Positions 20,475 through 33,800 of a stretch of 64,000 nt of DNA are shown in pieces. Under the pieces are notes generated by a model. It worked only from the letters and a program-made list of their open reading frames with translations, was not told where the DNA came from and did no database searches. Where the stretch lies: contig NC_134457.1 in assembly GCF_047948215.1 (NCBI RefSeq), forward strand, positions 88,050,898-88,114,897, read 5' to 3'. Within the stretch, counting starts at the first letter, position 1; each line of letters begins with the position of its first letter. The translations under genes and the position numbers were made by a program. The DNA is from Lycorma delicatula. Its lineage: Eukaryota > Arthropoda > Insecta > Hemiptera > Fulgoridae.

Positions 20475-23400
20475 TGTTGGAGAAGTTACATTTTTGAATT
20501 ATATAGTCTAGTAACAAATTAGTTAAGATTAGTTGAAATTTTATTAAGCTAAAATGATTTTTTAAACACATAAGCCAATAAGGTCATTAGAAAAAACTTA
20601 CGACAAATTTTAATTGTATATAGGCGTAATTTAATTTCATGTTCTTTGACCTTGGTATTTTATTCTTGTTGTTGTATTTATAAGATACTACTGCTTATGA
20701 AGCTCCAATGTTTTACAAATTATGAGGTTGCAAGGAATATAGTGTAATTTTGTATGGTTTGAAGGAATGTGCATTGAACACAAGGAATCTGAACTTCAAA
20801 ATTTAAGATGTTCAAAATTCTTGAACATCTGTTGCTTTTAACCAGATTTTTGTAGTGAAACTCTAAATTTTGTTACTGCATTATTAAATATGCTAAATTA
20901 TTTGTTTTGGATTGTATAAAAAGATTGGATTGTATAAAAGCAAATAATTGAGCTGAAGATGTAATAATTATGTTTGAAAAATTAAAACATTAGCACAAAA
21001 CAGAAAGGAATAGAAAAAAATTAATTATTCAGTTGATTGATGACAGAAAAATTAATTAAATGATTTTAAAATTATAGTTTAAAAAATTATTTTACGATTA
21101 CTTAGACCAAATTAAAAATAAAAAATATTTAGTGTGAGATTTAGGAATTTAAATTAAACAAGTAATAAATTAAATCTCAGTATATATATTTTTAATAAAA
21201 ATATCTTTTTTAATTAACTGGAATATGGTTTCAAAAGATTCTTTTCAAACTCTAATGCTATTACAAATCTTAAGAAAGCAAGTTTTATTAAAGTTAAAAA
21301 CCTTATTTCTTTTCATTGTGCTTATGTGAATGCAACTAAATATTTTTTTTAATTTCAAGAGATTATTGAAGAAAGTAGTTGTAGCTTACAAAAAAAAATA
21401 GGAAAAGATTTTGGAGAAATGAAGTCAAAATAAATAATGGACAGAAAACTGCTGTTTAGAAGAGATGAAAGTACATAAGAAGGTGGGTATATATTCAGAG
21501 GGAAAGAAAAGAGGAAAAATTATTTGTTGCAGTATTGGAAGAGGAAAAAGAGACTGATGTTGATCTGAGAGGAGGCAGCTGTTAATTATGAGGAATATGG
21601 ATGGTATTCAGTCAGAATTACTGCATTTATTAGGAGAAGTAGCACTTAAGACATCAGTTAAAAAAAGGGGTTATATTATTTTATCATACTAAGGAAACTG
21701 CAAAGAGATAAATGTCAGAAATACCACTCTTTTAACATACATCTTGTGCAAAAACTATATTCACTAGTGGAATTGTTCACAGATAAATAGAAAGGGAGTA
21801 GGAAATAGAAAGTAAAGATTAATATTACATCTTGGGTCAAAATGACGATGGTTTCAAGGTAAGCTGTCTTGGCTTGTAGAGTACTTTAGAGCTCTGTTCA
21901 TAAATTTGAAGAAGCCGGTTGATTATGCACAATGGAACAAGTGTTTAAAGAAAATAGGGATGTAATGTAGAGAAAGGGTCCCAGATATTATGGATTCCTC
22001 ATCAGGCTTGACACCTTTCATGTGCTACAGAATTCATTTCATCATAAAAAAAAAATGGGTGAGTAATTTGGTAGTCAATATAAATAAACAAATGAAGTTT
22101 TGTAAATTAAGTCTTTGCAGTTTCCTCCAAGACAGTGGTAGCTCTCATATTATTTGACAAAGAAAGGGAAGCTTTGACTTCAAAGAAATAGGCAAGGTGC
22201 AGATCTTCCCCTGTATTTAACTTTCGTTTAAAACTTGAGCAGAGTAACAATCCAAGTTGAGAAAATAAGAGAATTTAATTTTGTTGTTGAGTATAATGAA
22301 TTTTATAAATATAATTATGTGAAAGTATGTTTCAGACGATTTTTTAGAGTTATTGTAGGAATCTTTCATTAGAGAAATTCTAGGTTATGCTGTTTTATTA
22401 ATGAAATATTTTGAAGAGGCTGTATAGTTTCATTTAGTGAATGAAGAGTATATTTTTGATCTAGTAACTTATTGATTTAATATCTTTAAATTTGTTTCTT
22501 TTGGGATGTATACAGTTTTAATATTTTATACAGTTTTTTATTTGAATGTTGATTTTGTTATTTATATCTGTAGATGAATGTGAATCTAGTCTATGTAATA
22601 CAGCAATAACTATAAAGTTTTTAATTGTGTTTAAATCTGATTTAAAAGTCTAATCCTGGGATTTGTTTACAGAACATGTTTTATTAGTTTGTTTTTACAA
22701 ACAAAGTGATTTTTTTTTCACTTCTCAAGTTTATGATAATGAAGAATTAAATATTTATACATGGAACATAATCTGTGAAAGTTTTGTTACTTCTATTTAG
22801 TAGACAAATTACAAAAGTATGGAGAAGGTTAACAAAAGCGTGGACTTCAAAAGCGTGCTTTTCTTCAAAAGCAGTCTGGAACAAAGAAAGAATGCTTTCA
22901 TTCAAAAAAACATATTGAATAGCATCCAGGAATTACACAGAAATTCTTAAAAATATTTTTATAAGTAGTGTATTACCTTAAGACAGTAAAAGACGAGTAA
23001 TTAAAATTTAGGGAGTTGAAATGTGTTAAGGAATTTTCAAAATCTGATATTGAAGAGGTTAAGTGGTTATGGAATAGAGACAAAACTATTGTAAACTTTG
23101 TTAGAACTAGGTTGGTTACAAATAAGACTGTAAGGAAAGAAAAAAAAGAGCTCATAATCGATTTTAAAAAACTGTTAGGAATGAAAATCTAAAAGAAAAA
23201 TTGAGTTTATCAGGATGTAAAATTATTTTAACATTTAAAGCCATAGGATAGAAAGGAGCATCAAACTAGCTTAACAAAATTCAAACCTTAATTTTGAGAC
23301 TCCTATATATATATAAATCCCCTTTTCAAGATTGGCATTTTTGTGTCCTATTGTTTAATTGCAGATTTTGCTCTTTTAATTGGAAAGGAAAAACAACTTT

Positions 23401-26400
23401 CATATCTTTACTATTTTTGATTATTCAGATCATCTTCTACCCACTACCGTTTGTTTAGTTAACTCAAAAATTCTAATAATTTTGAAATCTGATGAGCCAT
23501 TATTTGAGTTACATTGCTGACATATATTCACACAATAATTATGAAACATATTGCCCCCTTTCTTTTTATCAGATAAATATGTGGTATTTAAAGTCCTGTG
23601 TATATGATTCAAGACAAGGTCAATCAGTTTGATCATTTGATATACTTTCTGTTTTTTATTTACCTCATCTTAAAATGCTAATTTCATATCTTGAATTTTT
23701 ATTTCCAGAAAAATAATAAAATAAAATTTATTTAAATAATTTATTGACAGCAAGTAAAATTACATAAGTGTGTGTAAAATTATTTAAATTTGTTACAATG
23801 TGTAAAAGTTTAATGTGTTGTAATTTAAATATAACAATACTTAAATACTGCTGTTTTAATTATTTGTTTAAAAAAAATTGAAACCGATTAATTTGTAAAT
23901 AATATCTTATAATTTTTTATATTTTTTTTTCTGCCATGTTTTTACAGGTGCATTAGTAATAAAATATATTTAAAAGACATTGCACAGTAATTCAAGATAC
24001 AAGAGATATGGCTCAATTGTCATTTTCCTAAACTAAAAGAAATAACCAAAACTAAGCTTATATGGATTTTAGTATGAACAGTGCACAGATAATCTGGGAT
24101 TTTACCATTATTGGGTATTTCTTATTTTTTTTATTTATCTGTGTTTATTAGGTGGATGAATTTGTTTTATGGAGGATCCCTGGAGAAAATTGTTTCTACT
24201 GCACTTGCCTGAGGGTCTTGGAAAGAATCATTCCCTCCTCTACCCTTCTCTCTTTTCATATCCTTTTTCCTTTCTCTCCAGGATAAATATCACTGGAGTT
24301 GGATCAGTTGCCATAATAATTCCCTCTACCTTTGGGGAGGATATCCCACACAGACACTCTTCTAGCCTACTGTTTTTATCTCAGTGTGTGTAAACTTCTT
24401 GTGCACAAATTCTTTTACATTAATTTTTAATGCTACTTTTTAAAAAAGTTGTAATAATGTGAAATGCTCTGATTTTAAAAAAAATAATTAATTTTGTGAA
24501 AATTGTGTGTAGGTATTAAAAATATGTCAGAAATTTTGTATTTCATGCACTAAAAAAAATTTCAAATTCTATGGAAAATTTAAAAAAATGTTTTTATTCT
24601 GAAAGCAATTAAAAATTTATTATTCATCTTCATTTAGCACCTATTGTATGTACTGTCTCTTACTTGTTTCCACTTTGATAAATTCCCTAATCAAAAAAAA
24701 ACTGAAAAATCAGAAAGTAGTCATTTATTTCAAATGTAGGCTTTCATATATTAACGCATGAAACATTTGCTCCACTTACTGGTTATGCAGGTTTTTACAC
24801 AAAAACATGTTTTATGGAGCAAGTTATTAATTTTTCTTACCCAAAAGATAAAAAGAATTAACACTCTTCAGATGACCTTTTGTCAAAATTAGTTTACAAT
24901 CATTGGTTTTAATAAGAGATGTAGGTTATATTTTTTTTAGTTGTAGTAGCTGGACAGAAGTAAAATTATATTAGTCTAAGAGTAGATGAAAATATTTAAC
25001 TATAGTTTGTTATGTTTTTTCCCCAATTAATCACATCCACAAGAAGTGATAATGGCCATGTCTGTGTACATTTACATCATGTCTGCAAGAGTAGGTTCCT
25101 CTGCAGTGTCTGTTGAATAAGAAGGATGTTAAATATCATTCATACAGAAGTAGGAATATAGCTCAGTTTTATGCTTCAAAATATTCTGTAGCATTTTATC
25201 AGTAACTTAAGATATCTTGCATATGATATTTTGCAATCAGTGTCAGAAGAATTGCTATTGACAAACTAATGTCTGGAAATGGTACCACTTACAGCCAACC
25301 TTTTTGAGAATACCTTGGAATTTCACCTCAAACAGTGCTCTTATAAATGCCTAATTTTACTCAAACCCATTCTTCTAATAAATCCTATCTTACTTGATTT
25401 TTTTGAAAAATATTGAATACAGAGTTTGAATTCTAAGACAGGATGCAGTTGTTCCTGATGCTATGCGACTGCTAATATTTATACAAGTAGCAGTAGTGTA
25501 CTGGTTTATAGAACATACAATTATTTAAAAAAGACTAAGTGAAAGTCTATTATTAAAGTTTGTGATTCTTAATTTGACATCTAATTGGTTTCCTAAAGAG
25601 CAAAGGAAATGCTCGAACAATGGTTCTGATAATCTAGAATAAACATATAAATAATTTCTGTTAACTTGGCAAAAAAGTATATTTGCCAAATTATTTATAT
25701 AATAGATGATATTAAGGCAAATATTTTCTAATAATCCAGTTTAAGTAGAAAATTAAGTTTAATGAAGGTAACGGTTCTTGTTAAATTTTTGGGTTGCAAA
25801 CATTGCTATTCGAGTTGTAAACTGTCACATGAAATTTTTTGACTGAGAGCTGCTATAAAATTGTTGCTTGATCTTTTGGGGTGTACTTTCTAGCCGCCAT
25901 TTTCTATACCTGCAAGGAATTTACTTTTACGTCTAAAAGGAACCCCCACCACCCTTGTGTCTCAATCCTTGCCGTGCCTATCATCTAATAAATAAGTTGC
26001 AGTGTATAGAATAAAAATAATTTGCTCTTTGTAACGTCACTTTTTATAACAAAGCCCATACATTATTGAATGTCTGTATAAATTATTGTGGCACAGATAT
26101 CATGACTTCATAAAAAAGTTTGTAATTTGGGATTTGGCAGATCTATTGAAAACCTTATATAATAAATGCCTTCAAAACTTGAAAAAATCTATTTTCTATT
26201 TCATAAGTTATCAGACAAGTAAATTCGAAGCTTTAAAAATAGGCTCTTTTTGATTTACCTAATATAAACCTCTCAAATAAAAGATTTTGAAATATTTTTA
26301 GAAAAATCATAAAACATAACCAGCAATATTTTTATCTGTACTTCGAAAATTGACCATTTACAGTTGAGGACCTGCATGACACTACTGTTTATTCATTTTG

Positions 26401-27600
26401 AACTCAATTGTACATAATATTTAGTTCAATTCAAGATATTTTTAATCTGTATTTGAGCTTAAAGAAAATATCAACAGTTTCCTGTGAAATATAGGAAATG
26501 CCTATATGAAAAATTCCTAGCTGTTTTTATTTTATTTTTATATTTTTTTGCCACATCGATTTCTTTTGATTTATTTTGTCATTTGTATTTAAATACTATT
26601 TCTTCCTTTTGTTTATATATTTTTAATAATTATTCATAAATATTTTAGATTTCTGTTACATTTACAGTATCAAGGTATTAGTAAGAGAGGTATTTAGATT
26701 AGCATCTTATATCGATGGATTGGTATATAATAAAGATATATCTTTATTATATACCATGATTTAATTATTTATTAATCTTCTAATCAGCTTCAAATTATTT
26801 TTATAGCACAGATGTTTAATAATTTCTGTTTCTGTAATTGAAACCTGTTAAAAGAGTTCATTGAAAAAGGTGAATGGGATTTCATGAATTCATTGCTCTG
26901 TTTTGTTAGTGACTAGAAAAGTTGTAAGATTCTTTTGTTCAAAGTAGAATTTAACCTTGTCAATTTCAAAACAGAATTTAACACTTCAAAGAGGGAATTA
27001 AATTATTTTTGATAAAATTATTACAGATGCTGCACAATTCTTTTCTCTAACTGTTTCAAATCACTTTTTCCTCAAAAAAATGTTCAACGTTACTTTTCTT
27101 GAAGATTTCAGATTATTAGTTCTGATTTCTTGGAGGGCAAGAGTTTTCTATTAACTTGCTTATTATCGTAGTACATACAAGAAAATTAAAATGCTGGATG
27201 TGTTATGAAAAAAATTGTTTTATGTAATTTTAGATTAATTTTGATTTTTACAAAATAATCTGATTTCTACTTGAGGGCAATATATTATTTTCTGAATAAC
27301 CAATTTTGAAAAAGGGTTTTCTTATATCAAAAAATTCTTGTACTATTGTTTAGTGAAGCCTCTCTTTTGAAAGTCCTACCTCTGCATCAAAGAATCATGA
27401 CTAAAAATTTTGCTATGAAACACTACTTATAATAAAAGGATTATTTAAACCACTTGGGGAAAAGGGTTGCACTATACTGTTGTATCAGTTAAATCAGGAA
27501 TGATAGAATGTATTTGGTTTGAAAAATGTGTCAATTTGATATATATTTAAATAGTATATTTAGATGAGGTTGGATAAAGTTTAAATTTTTTTTTTGTTCA
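20475..27600. other. Long intergenic AT-rich region, no gene recognised
   Basis: 7 kb between the 585-codon gene and the 3' end of the RGG gene. I saw no exon chain or transposon protein. A C/T-rich segment at 24165-24390 has an open plus-strand frame of 74 codons (from MEDPWRKLFLLHLPEGL) with no motif. The segment 21380-22280 contains GA-rich, formerly coding-looking sequence that I could not assign. Any 5' exon of the 585-codon gene should lie in this interval. Confidence 0.4.
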
Positions 27601-27717
27601 TTACAAAACATCAGGAATATTTCTACACTGCATGAAGCTAGAAGAAACTTCTATTAAAACCTATTCACCTTTTTCAGTGAAAAGAAATCTAACCTATTAT
27701 AGAACTTAAAAAGGATT

Positions 27718-27823
27718 CTAACCCTTGTATCCTCCTTTTCGTGGTTTCCCTCCTCGATTACTTCCCCCTCTTCTGTGCCAGTTAGCTGATCCACTGTAAT
27801 TTCTTGGTGATGTATTATGTCTT
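27718..27823 (-). CDS. RGG gene last coding exon H
   Basis: Acceptor CTTTCAG at 27824. It encodes RHNTSPRNYSGSANWHRRGG then SNRGGKPRKGGYKG and TAG (27720-27718). The composition is typical of RGG/RG RNA-binding tails. Confidence 0.88.
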
Positions 27824-30800
27824 CTGAAAGAATTATTATTATTGTTATTATTATGTCAATGAAGTAATATACAGATTGCTAAGTGTTATCTGCTGGAATA
27901 TGTTAAAAAATAATCAATCAAGTTAATATTCAATCAAGTTATTTATCAAGTTACTGTTCATGAGCTTCTAAAAGTTATATGTACCTTTAATATTTTAATT
28001 TTTGTTTAATTTGTTTCAAAATTAAAAATGTACTTTTCTATAATCGTTTCAGTTTATTAGTACTCTATTATGTTGTGTTGTATACCTTAATATTTAAAAC
28101 GTGAAGTTGATTAAATATAACCCTATTAAATACAAGTACATTATTAACCTGTATGTCAACTAAGGTAGCTGTTGGCAACTAGCCAATTTCAAGAGCGGAA
28201 TGTCATTTTTACCCTTAACAACACCATGTAGATTATACTCACCATTATTATAATGCTCTGGTGTTGTGTGAGGCTAATACATACATATAGTGACACCCTT
28301 ACTAGTGTATTGTCCATTATTCGTCATTACAATTATTGTCATTATATGTTTGTTCTGCTAATAATATTTTTTTTTATTTAATCAACATTGTAATGTCTTG
28401 TTTGAGAAATAAATATTAAATTAAAACTTATAACAAATGCAAAAACTAAATAGAAAAAATCTTAATCATGAATATTTTCACTTAAAAACTCTATAATCTA
28501 CTGAAACAAGTCCTATGAATATTGAATCGTTATTCACTGTACATACAAAGAATTTTATTGAAAAAGATTTAGGAAGCAATTAGTTAATTTATTAGATCAA
28601 TAGTTGCTATATATACAAATGTATTTGAATAAGAAGGGGGAAGAAGGGTTCGAAAAGTTCTCGGCCTGACACAGAGATGTGTAACTGTGACCAAATGACT
28701 ATGATGCTTGTCAAGTACAATCCTTTAGATGGCTTGCTGTGAAGTTCTGATGCATGCATTTAGTTGCTTGGTGTGGCAGTCGAGTAAAATTTTGACGTTT
28801 TCTGAAAAATAGATAAAATTGAAGTTCGAGCTGTTATAAAATACTTTATTTTAAAAAGGATTAACCTCGATGTACATACATTTACTGACGAAATCGTTGC
28901 AGGAATCTTCAATGCTGTATTAATTACTACGTGAGCTTGCTGACATTGCAAACATCTCGATAGATCGTGTCCACCATTTACACAATGTTTTGGGTATGAA
29001 AAAGCTTTCCGCTCGACCCGCATCTGTTAACAAATGTAGCATCCATTGAGTGGAAAGCAAATGAATACTTTTCAGCGGTGTTTACATTTTAAACATGATT
29101 CTGCTGTGTTTCTTTGAAGTCTTATAAAGTAGCTGAAACATGAATTCACAATTACATGCTCAAGACCAAACAGTGAGGGAAGCTGGTGAAAGTGCATCAA
29201 AGAAAGCAAAAACAGTTACAACTGCAGGAAAAGCCATGGTTATGGTTTATTGGGATTTCATCATGGTGTATTGATAGAATACTTGGAAAAAGGCAGGCTA
29301 CCAAAACCCTTTCTGAAAAATCTTGAGTTTTCTTTTTCAGGCTGAGAACTTACCAAACACCCTTGTGTGTGTATATATATATATGTGTATATATATATAT
29401 ATTTTTTAACTATATATATTGAAAAAACTTATTTTATTTTTCAGCCAGTCTGCCAAGTACAGAATTAAAGAAACATTCTTACTTTTTTTTTACTATTTCC
29501 TTCACATTAGAGCACTTTTGGGCATAAGCCATCCTCAGTAGTTTTCTGATTTATCTTCATTTACATTTACACATAACTATTATTCAACACCTTTTCACTT
29601 TGGTTACTTTTTTATAAATTGATTGTTGAGTAAAATATAAGAAATTCTAAACATTTATGAAACATACATTTGTTCAGTCAAAAAATTAAAAACATTTTCT
29701 AAAAATTACTATTAAATTTTTTTTCTAAAAATTACTATTAAATTTTTTTTCTAAAATTTACCAAAATTTAATTAAAATTTCTTTCAACATGTCGTTTTAT
29801 GTAATGTCAAATACAGTATTGTAAGCAATTAACTAATTTTATTTAAAACCTTATCAAACATATTACCAACTTAAATAATTTTTATGGGAATGTCCCCCAA
29901 CAAATTCTGTCTGCAGATTCATGAGGCTAAATTTACGTTCATGTTTGTATATAACATTTTTCTAAAATTTCTAATTTTTTATTGTTATTTTTGTGTTCAA
30001 TAGTTACTTTTTCAGTTATTTATAAATTATATTGCAAACTAGTTATATATGTTTATTGATTATTAATGGTCAGCCAAATTTGAAAAACATATTTTTTATT
30101 TTTAAACGAAAATGTTCATATATCTATCCTTAAAAGACCTATTTGTTTTTCCAATATATATTTTTTCACAATTATTGCATTTTATTTTATAAATACCAAA
30201 AAAATCATATTTATTTTTTATCATTATATGCATTAATTAAGTTTTCTATAATTTTATTAGTGTAGGAGTAATTTATATAAATATTTTCCTTGCATTTGTT
30301 TTCATTTATCGGTTTTAATGTAGTGATGTTTATACTATTTAAGTATTTTGAATTATATTTTGTGTATATATAAACTCTCAATGAGGTATATCATATCCAT
30401 TTTATTTAGCCCACCGAGTTGGTGTAGTGGTGAACGCGTCTTCCCAAATCAGCTGATTTGGAAGTCGAGAGTTCCAGCGTTCAAGTCCTTGTATAGCCAG
30501 TTATTTTTACACGGATTTGAATACTAGATCGCCGGTGTTCTTTGGTGGTTGGGTTTCAATTAACCTCACATCTCAGGAATGGTCGAACTGAGAATACTGA
30601 CTGACTCATACAATATCATCCTCTGAATAATTATCTAAACGGTAGTTACCGGAGGCTAAACAGGAGAAAAAAAAGAAAGTATTTTGAATTATATTTTTTG
30701 TATATATAAACTGTCAATGAGGTATCATATCCATTTTTTATAGCAACATTCTTTATACTATTTATTTCATTATGAAGTTCCTTTTTGTCATTGTTTATTT

Positions 30801-33800
30801 TATTGCTTTATTTATCATGTTTTTAAAAATATTAATTTTTTGAGGCCAAGAATGGTTAGAATTTTAGATAATAATAATTTTGTTTTAAGTAGGTTTTTTA
30901 TACACTGTAGTTATTATCTGAATGTTTACATTTTTTTAAATATTTACATCTAAAAAGTATATTTTTCTATTATGTTTATTTAATTTGTAAATTTTAATTC
31001 TTCATGATAAGAATTTAATTTATTTAAAATTATTTCATGCTCGTTATTTATAGTTGGTTCATATATAACTAAAAGACCATCCACGTATCTCACCCATAAT
31101 AAAATTTTATGTACTTGATTAATATTATGAACTATTTTACTTTCAAAATCTTGCAGATAAACCTCCGACATTACAGTGGATAAGGGAAGTGGATAAGAAA
31201 AGTGTTTTTTTATGTATAAACAGGTTCCATTAAATTCAAAATAATTTTGTTTATATATATTTTCTAAATATTTAGAAATTTTGGGTCTTCTATATTTATT
31301 AATTTGGTTTTTATTATTGAAAGTGTATAATCAATGGGAATACTGGGGTACATATTAGTTATATCAAAACTTATTTTGATTTTATTATTAATATTTAATT
31401 TATTTAATCTATCAATCGATTCATACCAGTTTTTTATATTGTATTTATATTCTAAATTAATTTTTGTTCTAATTATTTTATCAATAATTTTAGTAGTTAT
31501 ATAACTGGGAGCGGTTTTGAAATTAATGGTCTCATAGGGATACGTTCTTTATGTAATTTTGGAAGATCAGTGAGTTTTGGATCATAAGGCTAATGTGGGT
31601 ATAATCTACTATGGTATTTTAATTTGTTATTATAATTAAATATTTCTTTGTATTTTATTTATATGTATATATATTATAACCTTTTATATCTATATATTTT
31701 AATTGCAGTCAACAAATCGATTTGAAGCTAACCAAAGCAACTTTCAGTTTCTTTTTGTTTCAAACTAAGTCATTTATAGAGTTAGTTTGTTGATTTTAAT
31801 ATTAAGTTTACATAATGTAGACTGCTGCTTAACATTTAACATTTGTTTTATCTTAACAGTATTCAATTTAGAATTCATATGATGTTGCAAGTTGTACTGA
31901 GAAATTATTTTGACTTATCTGTATAAACCTAACGTGAAACCATATGTTCATTAAATATTTATCTGCTATAAAAATGAAGTTAACAGTAACTTAATTTATT
32001 AGTTACTAATACTTAAAATTATTAAAACTGGAAAAAAGTTGATTACTTGAAACCACTGGTGTTATGGTTATGGGGGGGTCGGGATCTTCCTCTAAATGCC
32101 CCGCCCCCCCTTTGTCTTCCCCCGTCACTGGAGTTGTAAACCAATCATCTCTGTCTCCTCTATACTGTTCAAGTGCTTCTCTTTCTAGATCCTGGAAAAA
32201 AAGTTTTATTAAGAGAGTACCTCTTGTCTCCATTATTAAATTTCAGATATAAATTATTTTTTAAGTAATTTATACATTTAGATATAAACCTGAGTCTGAA
32301 TGAAGATAAGGAAATTACATGTATAAATACTGTTATGTTATTTCTCAATAGGCTCAATTTAATAATTAGATATGTAATTTTATATAATAAAAAATTATAT
32401 TTATTTGTTTTACTAATAATTAAGTACGGGTTTTATTTTTTCCATAAAATAAGACAATTTCTAGTGTTAGATTAAGAACAGATCAAACATGGTTTAAGGG
32501 GTACCAACTCAGATGAACATGGACAAATTGAAATAAAAATATAAAAAAATTCTTTGTTTGCATTCTTATAATTGATAACTCAATGTATACTGGTATGCAT
32601 GCAGGAAATTAGGATATTTCATTATGCTATCATTTCAAAATTAAACATTTAATTTTACCAATTGTAGATCCCAATATTTATCATTTGGTCTGAAACAACT
32701 AACATTTATAAGATTTCAGGTATGCCGAGTCTCTTTTCTCCACTGAATCTTTATATTAACCAGTGCTTTTATATTTTAAGGAAAATAATTTATGATTTCA
32801 TTAAGAACTGAAAATAAATTATCTCTAAAAAAATAATTTTTCTAAGGATTTAAAAATTTGAAATTTATTTAAAAAATTGCACGATCTAGTGAACTGAAGA
32901 TTCATCAGATATTATATATATGCCCATATCTTTGCACCGTAAGTAGCTACACCATTTTATAGAGAGTATGGTAAATCTCAATTTAAAGGCAGGTTTACTA
33001 GAAATTAGATTGCAAAAAACATTTCCAAAGTTACTGTTAATTTGTAAACAGATTGGATATAAGGTATGGAAAAAATTCTTTAAAAATATAATTTTTAAAG
33101 AAAAAATTGCATCATACATTTTATGAGGAGATAAGTTAATTTAGGGTGATTTAAGAAGAAATGGGTGGGTGAGTCATTATGTTTTGAGTGAAGAGAAGGT
33201 GTTGAATTTTACAAATGCAGAGAATTGGAATAAGTTAGTCATACAAGGAGGATCATGAATCTAATGGATCGTAGTGGATGAATTTAATTTTTTCTAAGAT
33301 TTTCATAAATTTTATTTATATGGGAATTTTGGTTAAGAGGGATACTAGTGTTTTTTAATCATTTAAATTTTTTGTTATGGTAATTGTAAAAGGATGTTAT
33401 AATAATATAATTTTTTTTGTGGAGGGAGGTGCATTTACGCACGGGGTGTCGGGCTTCCGCTGATGGTATTATCCAATCACTATCAGCAGACTACCGACTA
33501 AAACCAAACCCCCCCCCCCCCGCTTTCAACCAGGACTCGACCCAGAACCATTTAACACATTACTTTAGGTGGTACCTAATTTTCAGGACTATCCAGGTCA
33601 ACCTTTTTGGCCCTGAGAATGTTGCCGACGAATCGGGCTACACTTTCCCAGCTGCTCAGGTCACGGAGCATCATCGCAACCACGTTGTGGGGATTCAGTG
33701 CTCCGAGATCCGTCTCTAGTGTCCCTCGATCTGCCGTCCACCGAGCACATTTGAAAAAGGTGTGCTCAGCGTCGTCCCGTACACCGGGGCAATACAGGCA

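Larger units (their letters stand above)
29440..31650 (-). mobile_element. Penelope-like retroelement (RT + GIY-YIG), degenerate
   Basis: Read on the minus strand: DPKLTDLPKLHKERIPMRPL (about 31595-31535) matches the RT entry motif of Penelope-like elements. Then come KISFDITNMYPSIPIDYTL (about 31390-31330) and the 63-codon open segment 31171-30980 with LLWVRYVDGLLVI, the RT catalytic box with YVDG in place of YVDD. After linker sequence with NGYDTSL, KYDFFGIYKIKCNNCEKIYI and GKTNRSFKDRY (about 30205-30115) form a GIY-YIG nuclease. Minus-strand sequence near 29530 resembles a hammerhead core. Many stops show it is dead. Confidence 0.88.

Noticed and set aside
24169..24393. 74-codon plus-strand ORF in a C/T-rich segment as a gene
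   Set aside because: No splice context, motif or promoter; could be an unknown repeat, so it is only mentioned as unassigned.
28760..29023. 87-codon minus-strand ORF
   Set aside because: Opposite strand of a clear mariner transposase fragment.
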